Source of the DNA: Alphaproteobacteria bacterium
Lineage (GTDB): Bacteria; Pseudomonadota; Alphaproteobacteria; Paracaedibacterales; JAKBAR01
Length of the DNA: 6,354 bases
Direction of reading: 5' to 3'
Assembly (NCBI GenBank): GCA_019745755.1
Contig: JAIESS010000016.1
Span: forward strand, 1-6,354
Part shown: positions 1 through 5,007 of the stretch, piece by piece
Position numbering within the stretch: position 1 is the stretch's first letter
Layout of the letters: the number at the start of each line of letters is the position of its first letter
Notes under the pieces: generated by a model
The model's database searches: none
Seen by the model: the letters and a program-made list of their open reading frames with translations, nothing else
Told to the model about the DNA's origin: nothing
Made by a program: the position numbers and the translations under genes

Positions 1-2
1 AG

Positions 3-317
3 CATAAAGTTAAACAGTTAAAAGGGTTTTATATTAATCTGACTGTTTATACAGCGGTGTTTTTCGGATGTGTTATTGCGTGGCTCGCCATGGGTGGTGG
101 TGCTTTTTGGCCAATTTGGGTGCTTTTAGGGTGCGGTATAGCGGCTTTTTCTGAAGGGCTTCGCCTTGGGATGCTTCCTGTGCTGAGTGATATTCTCCCT
201 TTCCTACGGGATGACTGGGAGGAAAAGCAAACAAAAATCCTTCTAAAATCCTTTGAAAAAGACAAAAAAACACCCAAAGAGCCATCAAAAACCTCTAAAA
301 AAGAAGATATAGCGTAG
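3..317 (+). CDS. 2TM-domain membrane protein, 5' end missing (partial)
   Basis: The reading frame is open from the first complete codon at the window edge to a TAG at 315-317, giving 104 visible codons. The visible start KQLKGFYINLTVY is the hallmark opening of the 2TM domain (basic stretch, then GFY-hydrophobic-NLxVY). Two hydrophobic helices follow at visible residues 11-30 and 35-55, joined by a short GGG turn with an FWPIW segment, as the family usually shows. Next come a short linker, the WEEK motif (residues 72-75) that typically closes the domain, and a Lys/Pro/Ser-rich cytoplasmic tail. A GTG at 57-59 could be taken as the start, but it would cut off the first half of helix 1, so the true start lies upstream of the window. 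The domain occurs alone or fused to HTH or histidine-kinase parts, and what precedes it here is unknown. Its biochemical role is not established. It converges on the minus-strand gene ending at 352, 34 nt away. Confidence 0.75.
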   Translation, partial: HKVKQLKGFYINLTVYTAVFFGCVIAWLAMGGGAFWPIWVLLGCGIAAFSEGLRLGMLPVLSDILPFLRDDWEEKQTKILLKSFEKDKKTPKEPSKTSKKEDIA

Positions 318-332
318 TATAAATACCTATAT

Positions 333-353
333 CTCCTTTTTGGAGCCATTTTT
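333..353 (+). terminator. Weak hairpin plus T-run between convergent genes
   Basis: CTCC at 333-336 pairs with GGAG at 342-345 around a TTTTT loop, followed by CCA and a run of five T at 349-353. The stem is only 4 bp, and the T-run overlaps the stop codon of the convergent minus-strand gene. It could help terminate the plus-strand 2TM transcript, but it is too weak to call firmly. No stronger hairpin is seen in the 34-nt convergent gap. Confidence 0.25.
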
Positions 354-798
354 AATGATCGTTATACATCCAGTGATCAAAGACAGGGCGTCGTACCCCA
401 TTTTGAACATCACTATAGTCTATGCTCTCAACGGTTGCTTTTTGTGGTAATGCTTGGGAAATGGCTTGAGGGAGAGGCTGGGCTTGTGGCTCAATCCGTG
501 GAAGAGGTGATGGTACATACGTATCAAGAGGATGGTGCCGTGGGTTTTTCTTGCGGTAATGACAATAAAGCTTTTCGTTATCCACCATCAGCTTATTACA
601 TTTTTTCTTGTAATGATGGTGTTTTTTTTCCGCAGCCTTACGTTTTACCCTCTCCTTCAACCATAAGGTCTCATAATATTTTTTTTGGACACGCAGTTCA
701 TCAATATCCATATCTTCCGCTGAAAAAGATATCCCAGAAGTTAAATATAATACTCCCAGGGAACACAAAGACATCAAAATCACATGTTTTAAAAACAT
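352..798 (-). CDS. Hypothetical exported protein, basic coiled-coil-like, Pro/Gln-rich
   Basis: I do not recognise this 148-aa protein. Residues 1-27 form a clear Sec-type signal peptide: a Lys at position 4, a hydrophobic core to about residue 20, and a likely cleavage after FSA at 25-27. Residues 28-85 are charged, rich in Lys, Glu and Tyr and probably helical, possibly a short coiled coil, with a KKHHHYKKKC patch at 58-67 and Cys at 67 and 79. Residues 88-120 are low-complexity and rich in Pro and Gln, then comes a short aromatic C-terminal tail. The mature protein is strongly basic, which suits a periplasmic or envelope structural role, or binding to an acidic partner, but no function can be assigned. 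The start is supported by AGGGGA (805-810, minus sense), 6 nt before ATG. The gene lies 72 nt downstream of the TlpA-like gene on the same strand and may be its operon tail or have its own promoter. The signal peptide and ribosome binding site make it a real gene rather than a chance frame. Confidence 0.7.
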   Translation of the reverse strand: MFLKHVILMSLCSLGVLYLTSGISFSAEDMDIDELRVQKKYYETLWLKERVKRKAAEKKHHHYKKKCNKLMVDNEKLYCHYRKKNPRHHPLDTYVPSPLPRIEPQAQPLPQAISQALPQKATVESIDYSDVQNGVRRPVFDHWMYNDH

Positions 799-828
799 AA
801 TATATCCCCTTTTCTCTTTATGGGGTTT

Positions 829-834
829 ATTATA
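829..834 (-). promoter_or_regulatory. Candidate -10 box before the exported-protein gene
   Basis: On the minus strand the hexamer is TATAAT, a perfect -10 consensus, 30 nt before the ATG at 798. The -35 side is poor: TTTACA (845-850) is only 10 nt away and TTAACA (856-861) is 21 nt away, neither a normal spacing. In such an AT-rich gap the match could be chance. Confidence 0.25.
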
Positions 835-870
835 TGTCTCTAAGTGTAAAGAATTTGTTAAAAAATTCTC

Positions 871-1467
871 TTAAGCAAAAATATTTTGGATAACGTTTTT
901 AATTTTAGGATCTGTCCAAAAAACAACGCCATTAACACGGCCAATTTCTTTGCCTTCCGCATTAAGAAAAATAGTCGTTGGCACGCCTGCTGCACCAAGA
1001 GCACGCGCAAGATTTGCCTGGTGATCAAAAACTATGTGCACATCGGTATAATCATTTTTTTTCCAAAAGTCAGAGACCGTTTTCACCGCATCTTCACGCT
1101 TATCCGCCATATCAACACTCACGGCAACAATGTTGATTTTTCCTTTATGCTTTGCTGCGAAGGTGTCAAATTCCGGCAATTCTTTTAAACAAGGACCACA
1201 CCATGTTGCCCACACATGGACAATAGTTGGTTTCCCCTTAAAATCGCTGAGTTTAGCTTCTTTGACTTGGCCTTTATGACCGACATGAAAAGAAAACGCA
1301 GGGAGAATATCTTTTGATTTCTCCGTTGTGTAATTAATTTCTTCAAGAATTTCTTTTTTCTCTTCCTCAGTCACTGTGATTCCGGGGGCTGTGAGTGTTT
1401 TGAATCCCCAAAATCCTACAAGGAGCACAGGGGCCAGAATCATACCAATGATAAAATTGCGTTTCAT
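871..1467 (-). CDS. TlpA-like membrane-anchored thiol-disulfide oxidoreductase
   Basis: A 198-aa thioredoxin-fold protein of the TlpA/ResA/redoxin type. Residues 1-4 are basic and 5-24 are a single hydrophobic segment with no clear cleavage site, so it is probably an inner-membrane anchor with the domain in the periplasm. The linker at 30-55 is charged. The fold begins near residue 56 (LPAFSF), with LSDFKGKPTIVHVWATWCGPC at 73-93. The redox pair is C90 and C93 in WCGPC, and the conserved cis-proline is P163 in GVPTT. These are the residues needed for dithiol/disulfide exchange. Family members reduce apocytochrome c or other periplasmic disulfides, but the substrate here is unknown and no cytochrome-maturation genes are visible. 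The start is supported by AAGAGG (1477-1482, minus sense), 9 nt before ATG. It lies 90 nt downstream of the DUF3501 gene on the same strand. The length and both active-site motifs look intact. The specific name tlpA or resA is not justified without more context. Confidence 0.9.
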   Translation of the reverse strand: MKRNFIIGMILAPVLLVGFWGFKTLTAPGITVTEEEKKEILEEINYTTEKSKDILPAFSFHVGHKGQVKEAKLSDFKGKPTIVHVWATWCGPCLKELPEFDTFAAKHKGKINIVAVSVDMADKREDAVKTVSDFWKKNDYTDVHIVFDHQANLARALGAAGVPTTIFLNAEGKEIGRVNGVVFWTDPKIKNVIQNIFA

Positions 1468-1493
1468 TCGAAAAAACCTCTTAAGCGTTAATC

Positions 1494-1499
1494 ATTATA
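1494..1499 (-). promoter_or_regulatory. Candidate -10 box before the TlpA-like gene
   Basis: In the 90-nt gap between the DUF3501 stop and the thioredoxin start, the minus strand carries TATAAT about 26 nt before the ATG. I see no convincing -35 at 16-18 nt (the hexamer there is ACAAAC-like). It may allow separate expression of the thioredoxin gene, or it may be a chance match in AT-rich sequence. No terminator hairpin was seen in the gap, so read-through from the Fe-S/DUF3501 pair is equally possible. Confidence 0.2.
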
Positions 1500-1557
1500 T
1501 TTACAGTATATGTGTCGTTTGTTTTATTAAATTACAAGAGAAATTTACAAAAGACGC

Positions 1558-2142
1558 CTATAGATCTTCTTTAAGAGCCGCTAAGACATCCCCTGTGATA
1601 GTTGCTTTGTACGTATACCGTGGGTGAGTGATCTGAAGAATGACAGACGCAGCTTGACTAAATCGGGGGCATTGGTCCCGTGTCATGGGAAAGTGGAAAA
1701 AGTGCACGGCAGACGTTTTGCCAGAATTATCTGTGCGCTCCACATCTTCTTCCGGCTTGACACGAATAATGTCTCCATCTATATCGAAGCTCACATAATT
1801 TTCGATATGACCCAGTTGTTGTAACGTAAGGCGGCGACGCTCCATATCATCAATCTCAATCATCATGGTCGCTACAAGCTCATGCCCTTTAGGTACCATG
1901 GGGTTGTAGGCGCGAAGCTCATCTTTAATTTGCTCTGCACCACCTTTTTCAATATAGAGCATTTCCTGAATTTGCCAAACGAGTGTTTCACGATTCTCAA
2001 AATAAAAAGTCACATCGGGGCCAATAGCGACGCGACGCCGGTTTTTAACAGCGATGATGTGGCGACGTAAATCTGCTCGCTTCTTTGAAAATTCATCGAG
2101 GGGTAGAAGATTTTTTTCTGTGATGGGTGCGTATTTTATCAT
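1558..2142 (-). CDS. DUF3501 family protein
   Basis: A 194-aa soluble protein that matches the DUF3501 pattern along its whole length. Recognisable blocks in order are LLPLDEF near 12-18, NRRRVAIGPD (34-43), FENRETLVWQIQEML (48-62), ELRAYNPMVP (75-84), ATMMIEIDD (91-99), KTSAVHFFHF (142-151) and HPRY (173-176). There is no signal peptide or membrane segment, so it is cytoplasmic. Its biochemical function is not known. The family is repeatedly encoded right after a CCG-domain Fe-S protein, often with a rubrerythrin, which suggests a role in redox or peroxide metabolism (family knowledge plus inference). Here it starts 14 nt after the stop of that Fe-S gene, so the two form one transcript. The ribosome binding site is modest: GGAAAA at 2147-2152 (minus sense), only 4 nt from ATG. 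Translational coupling to the upstream gene may help. The length is normal and no damage is seen. Confidence 0.9.
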   Translation of the reverse strand: MIKYAPITEKNLLPLDEFSKKRADLRRHIIAVKNRRRVAIGPDVTFYFENRETLVWQIQEMLYIEKGGAEQIKDELRAYNPMVPKGHELVATMMIEIDDMERRRLTLQQLGHIENYVSFDIDGDIIRVKPEEDVERTDNSGKTSAVHFFHFPMTRDQCPRFSQAASVILQITHPRYTYKATITGDVLAALKEDL

Positions 2143-2156
2143 TATGTTTTCCGTTT

Positions 2157-3509
2157 TTATATTAAATCCATCAGTCCAAAAGCATGAGCTATAATCTCAA
2201 GAGGGTGGGCATGTGTGAAAGAAAGTGCAGCATCGACCTTGTTAGAAAGCTCAATACCTTGGCGAATGTGGTCGCCGGCAAGGGGGCACTCCGAGCTTAT
2301 AAAATGATTATTTTTTTGGACAGCTTGCTTGAAAACGGGGGCGCCTATTTTTAAAGCCACCTCAAAATTGTCCACCATCATTCCCCATGAACCGCCGTGC
2401 CCTGAGCATCTCTCAATCACATCAACGGTTGTTCCTGGAATAAAACGCAGCATTTCGGCAGCTTTTGCACCTAAATTTTGAGCTCTGCTATGACACGCGA
2501 GGTGGAGCGTCACATTGTTCCCAAGAGGCCTTATCCCCTCAGCAATGCCTCGTGTTTTAAACAGATGAACAAAATACTCACAAGCATCTACGGTATGCTC
2601 TGCCAACTGTTTCACAGCGCTATTATCTGGCAAAATCAGAGGCCATTCGTGTTTGAGCATCAACGCACAGGATGGCAAAAGTGTAAAAATCTTATACCCC
2701 TTATCGATCCAGGGCATCATATCATCGGCAACACTTACAGCAGCCTCGGCGACCTTTGCTATATTTCCTTGTTCCAGGAGGGGCATACCACAGCACCGCG
2801 GGTATACAACCTCAACATCCACACCATGATGAGCAAGGAGTTTGCGTGCAGCTTCCGCAATAGAGGGTTTATGATAATTGCCGTAGCACGTGGCGTAGAG
2901 GGCTACCTTTTCTCCGTAACCAGGTGCTGTTTTATTGAAGGTCAAAGGATTTTTTGCCGCCATAGACACAAAGCTCTGTCTGGTAAATTTAGGGATGGCT
3001 GCCTTGGGATGAATGCCCGCAACTTTTGAAATGACTGTGCGAGATAAGGTGTTTTTTTCATTTGTAACCGCATTCACAATGGGGGCTATGGGGCTTGTAA
3101 GCTTTGCATTACGATCCATTTGCACTATTTGAGCTTGAACAAAGCCCGTGCCATTTTTCTTTTGTTCCACAGCGCGGTGACGAAGCATGAGGTGCGGAAA
3201 ATCAATATCAAAACTATGCGGTGGAACGTAAGGACATTTATTCACAAAGCAGATATCGCAAAGTGTGCAGGCCTCCACCACGGGTTTGAAATCATCACTA
3301 CTGACGGAGTCAAGCTCCCCTGTTGGACTTTCATCCACAAGGTCAAATAGGCGTGGAAAGCTATCACACAAATTAAAACAGCGACGGCATCCATGGCATA
3401 CATCAAAAACGCGACGCGTTTCCTCATCTAGCTTTTCTTCATCATAGAAATCGGGATTTTCCCAATCAATTGGATGACGAGTCAGTGCGTGTGGGTCGTG
3501 TGGGCTCAT
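2157..3509 (-). CDS. Fe-S cluster / CCG-domain oxidoreductase-like protein (HdrB/GlpC-related)
   Basis: A 450-aa cytoplasmic protein built like the Fe-S subunits of heterodisulfide reductase and anaerobic glycerol-3-phosphate dehydrogenase (GlpC). The N-terminal ferredoxin-like part has two cysteine sets: C38-C41-C44-C48 (CHGCRRCFNLC) and C81-C84-C87-C92 followed by P93 (CTLCDICFVNKCP), suited to two [4Fe-4S] clusters. Two CCG modules follow. The first has C208 with CCGMP at 239-243. The second has C339 with a variant CSGHGG at 368-373 in place of CCG. Further cysteines at 281 and 408 (SECP) may also matter. The opening TRHPIDWENPDFYDE is characteristic of the subgroup encoded with DUF3501 and rubrerythrin, which supports the ATG at 3509 even though no good Shine-Dalgarno precedes it. 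It probably passes electrons between a donor and an acceptor protein, but neither is known. It is first in the minus-strand operon, with a promoter candidate just upstream. It should not be named glpC: no glpA or glpB is present. Confidence 0.88.
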   Translation of the reverse strand: MSPHDPHALTRHPIDWENPDFYDEEKLDEETRRVFDVCHGCRRCFNLCDSFPRLFDLVDESPTGELDSVSSDDFKPVVEACTLCDICFVNKCPYVPPHSFDIDFPHLMLRHRAVEQKKNGTGFVQAQIVQMDRNAKLTSPIAPIVNAVTNEKNTLSRTVISKVAGIHPKAAIPKFTRQSFVSMAAKNPLTFNKTAPGYGEKVALYATCYGNYHKPSIAEAARKLLAHHGVDVEVVYPRCCGMPLLEQGNIAKVAEAAVSVADDMMPWIDKGYKIFTLLPSCALMLKHEWPLILPDNSAVKQLAEHTVDACEYFVHLFKTRGIAEGIRPLGNNVTLHLACHSRAQNLGAKAAEMLRFIPGTTVDVIERCSGHGGSWGMMVDNFEVALKIGAPVFKQAVQKNNHFISSECPLAGDHIRQGIELSNKVDAALSFTHAHPLEIIAHAFGLMDLI

Positions 3510-3538
3510 GGAAAACGAAGATTTACGCTATTTATTCT

Positions 3539-3567
3539 TTTATAAACGAAACCCTATAGATTGTCTT
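3539..3567 (-). promoter_or_regulatory. Candidate sigma-70-type promoter for the Fe-S/DUF3501 operon
   Basis: On the minus strand AAGACA (3562-3567; 4 of 6 to TTGACA) is followed after exactly 17 nt by TATAAA (3539-3544; 5 of 6 to TATAAT). A transcript would begin near 3532, giving a leader of roughly 22 nt before the ATG at 3509. Spacing and placement are good, but the match is by eye in AT-rich DNA. Confidence 0.4.
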
Positions 3568-3815
3568 TGATGATTTTTTTATGTGTGAGACGAATTTTTC
3601 TGATATGCGAGTGATTGGTAAGACAGACAGCGCGCGTATTCACAAGAGAAATAGACTGTGTCATGCAGGTAAGAGGATGATGTTTTTTCATAGATGATAG
3701 GGAAAAGTATAACACCAGAAAATCTTTGGGTAGCTTTATCTTGATCACCTTTTTTATATGCTTAGGACAAAAGTTTATCCTGTAAATTCTAGGTCGTATC
3801 TACTTAAATTTTATC

Positions 3816-3843
3816 TTGTAATTCATCCAAACATTGATATTCT
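3816..3843 (+). promoter_or_regulatory. Candidate promoter for the hemerythrin-like gene
   Basis: TTGTAA (3816-3821) and TATTCT (3838-3843) are separated by 16 nt, each matching 4 of 6 consensus bases. Transcription would begin near 3850, about 26 nt before the ATG at 3876. This is a moderate match and the only reasonable pair close to the start. Confidence 0.3.
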
Positions 3844-3875
3844 TTCATCTAAAATCGTAAGAGTAGGTGTGTGCG

Positions 3876-4574
3876 ATGAAACATTGTGTAAAGGGCGGTG
3901 CCTCAAATGCCTACAGATCACGACTTTACCGAGAACATAAATATGTGTTTTTTGTCTTCTGTGATCTTATCCAATGCATAGGATCTCTTGATTTTTCTGA
4001 AAAAGGGGCGATTAAAAAAGCAGCAGATCGTTTGCAAGCCCTTCAATCTCTTTTGGATAGCCATGCTGATTATGAGGAAAGTCGCATCCATGCACTTCTC
4101 AAAAAGAAAAAGTCCTTGGTATGTCACGAAGCGGAAATGCAACATCAAAGCCATGATGCCTTCTTTGAAAAAGCACATCATATGCTAAGCGCTATTGAAA
4201 AGCAGGATACTCAATCGGATAAAAATCACTTAGGCTACATGCTTTACTTGGAGCTTAGATCCTTTTTTGCTCACAATCTTCTCCATTTTGATTACGAAGA
4301 AAAAATCATTTTGCCTGAGCTACAAAGGTTGGCTTCAGATTCAGAGATTTTAGATATTGATGCACAAAGCTACAGGCAAATGGATCCAGACCAAGTGATT
4401 CATATGATGGATATTCTCTTTCCACATATGAATGCCGATGATCGTTTTACGTTTCTTCACGATATTAAAAAATGTCAGCCAGAAAAATTTGATGCGGTTT
4501 GGCAGGGGATTCATCCCAAAATTGATGCAACAGAAAAGGTAAAATTGATACAATCTCTTTCTCTAAAAGGTTAA
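3876..4574 (+). CDS. Hemerythrin-like (HHE domain) protein
   Basis: A 232-aa soluble protein with the HHE-type hemerythrin pattern. The likely metal-site residues, numbered from the ATG, are H21 (YREHKY), H63-x3-E67-E68 (HADYEE), a His cluster around 84-102 that includes H90 and H93, and H137-x3-E141-E142 (HFDYEE) with H133 nearby and P147 following. The paired HxxxEE motifs fit a four-helix bundle holding a di-iron centre; exact ligand assignment is tentative. The C-terminal part (about 169-232) contains a MDPDQVIHMMDILFPHMNADDR segment spanning 169-190 that resembles the tail found in long hemerythrin-domain proteins, so the protein looks full length. Such proteins bind oxygen, sense O2 or NO, or protect against oxidative or nitrosative stress; which applies here is unknown. 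ATG at 3876 is preferred (AGGT 7 nt before it). A GTG at 3867 would add three residues but lacks a well-placed ribosome binding site. The gene is divergent from the Fe-S/DUF3501 operon. Confidence 0.8.
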   Translation: MKHCVKGGASNAYRSRLYREHKYVFFVFCDLIQCIGSLDFSEKGAIKKAADRLQALQSLLDSHADYEESRIHALLKKKKSLVCHEAEMQHQSHDAFFEKAHHMLSAIEKQDTQSDKNHLGYMLYLELRSFFAHNLLHFDYEEKIILPELQRLASDSEILDIDAQSYRQMDPDQVIHMMDILFPHMNADDRFTFLHDIKKCQPEKFDAVWQGIHPKIDATEKVKLIQSLSLKG

Positions 4575-4677
4575 GTAAGGACTTTTTTGCCCTTCTTCTT
4601 ATCAAAGAGTTATTCAATCAAATGGTTGTGGGCATAGGCCTTGCCGGCTTTTATTCACCACTGTCACAGGAATATCA

Positions 4678-4745
4678 TTGGAATCGTTAAGAATTAGAGT
4701 GAAGAAAATCCTCCTATTGCGAGAAAATTCTCTTTTTTATTCCAA
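4678..4745 (+). repeat. Nested inverted repeat, possible structured RNA
   Basis: TTGGAAT (4678-4684) is the exact reverse complement of ATTCCAA (4739-4745). Inside it AGAATT (4690-4695) is the exact reverse complement of AATTCT (4726-4731), extendable by two A-T pairs across one bulged C. The two arms are coaxial, separated by small internal loops. The 30-nt apical loop (4696-4725) contains CCTCCT at 4710-4715, which equals the anti-Shine-Dalgarno core of 16S rRNA. A second short hairpin in the same place (GAGA 4721-4724 / TCTC 4729-4732, then six T) is an alternative fold resembling an AT-rich terminator. It could be part of a small RNA, a 3' UTR structure or a chance fold. Confidence 0.35.
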
Positions 4746-4873
4746 GAACATGGGTTTCCACTTATTTAAACAATTATACTCTTAGCCTTACTCATAGACA
4801 TTTTGCTTGTCATTGTGTGATTTTCCGGCTATGTTTATGCCGCAACCCAATAAAATTAGCGCGCAGCTCTCAT

Positions 4874-4894
4874 GGCCCATAAGGCTCTTTTTTT
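4874..4894 (+). terminator. Weak terminator-like hairpin with seven T
   Basis: GGCC (4874-4877) can pair with GGCT (4883-4886), including one G-U pair, around a CATAA loop. C4887 and seven T (4888-4894) follow. The stem is only 4 bp, so alone it would be inefficient. It lies just before the stronger terminator at 4902-4934 and could act in tandem with it. Confidence 0.3.
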
Positions 4895-4901
4895 ATACAA
4901 C

Positions 4902-4934
4902 AAGGATAGACTCATATCGTGTCTATTTTTTTTT
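4902..4934 (+). terminator. Rho-independent terminator
   Basis: ATAGAC (4906-4911) pairs perfectly with GTCTAT (4921-4926) around a 9-nt loop. The stem can extend outward by G-U, G-U, A-U and A-U pairs from 4902, and a run of nine T covers 4926-4934. Orientation is plus. It ends transcription about 330 nt after the hemerythrin stop and 73 nt before the MFS start, so it insulates the transporter gene. It may serve a long hemerythrin 3' UTR or a separate RNA from the spacer. Confidence 0.65.
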
Positions 4935-5007
4935 GCTCCCTTAGAGCATACATCCATACATTTTCTATCAGATCCTTTGACTTCTTTCCTTCATTAAGAA
5001 AGCCCCA

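Larger units (their letters stand above)
3510..3875. other. 366-nt divergent spacer between Fe-S and hemerythrin genes
   Basis: The spacer separates two divergent genes and carries one promoter candidate for each (3539-3567 minus, 3816-3843 plus). Short frames exist inside it: minus 3748-3554, 64 codons, opening with GTG directly abutting its only AAGG, and plus 3581-3697, 38 codons. Neither has a well-placed ribosome binding site or recognisable content, so I do not call them genes. I looked for paired FNR-, OxyR- or Irr-like palindromes and found none that was convincing. A half-site TTGAT occurs at 3741-3745 without its partner. The spacer is long for a simple divergent promoter region. 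Confidence 0.6.
4575..5007. other. 433-nt spacer without a convincing gene
   Basis: All frames are broken into short pieces and none has a good ribosome binding site or a recognisable product. A 22-codon plus frame at 4623 (MVVGIGLAGFYS...) and a minus-strand stretch near 4880-4840 (ALWAMRAAR then stop) look faintly protein-like, so decayed coding sequence cannot be excluded. The spacer contains a nested inverted repeat (4678-4745), a weak hairpin with seven T (4874-4894) and a good terminator (4902-4934). Only about 70 nt remain between that terminator and the MFS start, where the MFS promoter should lie; I could not pick a convincing one. A very weak AAGG/CCTT hairpin at 4577-4594 just after the hemerythrin stop is the only nearby terminator candidate for that gene. 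Confidence 0.6.

Noticed and set aside
435..800. 121-codon plus-strand frame opposite the exported-protein gene
   Set aside because: The minus-strand frame has a signal peptide and a proper AGGGGA ribosome binding site, while this one has neither.
851..868. GAATTT / AAATTC hairpin after the TlpA-like gene
   Set aside because: The stem has a single G-C pair and there is no T-run of useful length on the minus strand, so it is unlikely to terminate.
2478..3029. 183-codon plus-strand frame inside the Fe-S gene
   Set aside because: It is antisense to a well-supported Fe-S/CCG protein, with no domain or ribosome binding site of its own.
2157..3509. Naming the Fe-S protein glpC
   Set aside because: The architecture is shared, but there is no glpA or glpB neighbour, and the DUF3501 partner and N-terminal motif point to a different subgroup.
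3581..3697. 38-codon plus-strand frame in the divergent spacer
   Set aside because: No ribosome binding site, no recognisable motif, and a length expected by chance.
3554..3748. 64-codon minus-strand frame in the divergent spacer
   Set aside because: It opens with GTG, its only AAGG directly abuts the start codon, its composition is not protein-like, and it overlaps the -35 of the better promoter candidate. No family was recognised.
4623..4691. Short plus frame MVVGIGLAGFYS resembling a membrane-transporter fragment
   Set aside because: Only 22 codons, no ribosome binding site, and the resemblance is too short to call a pseudogene.
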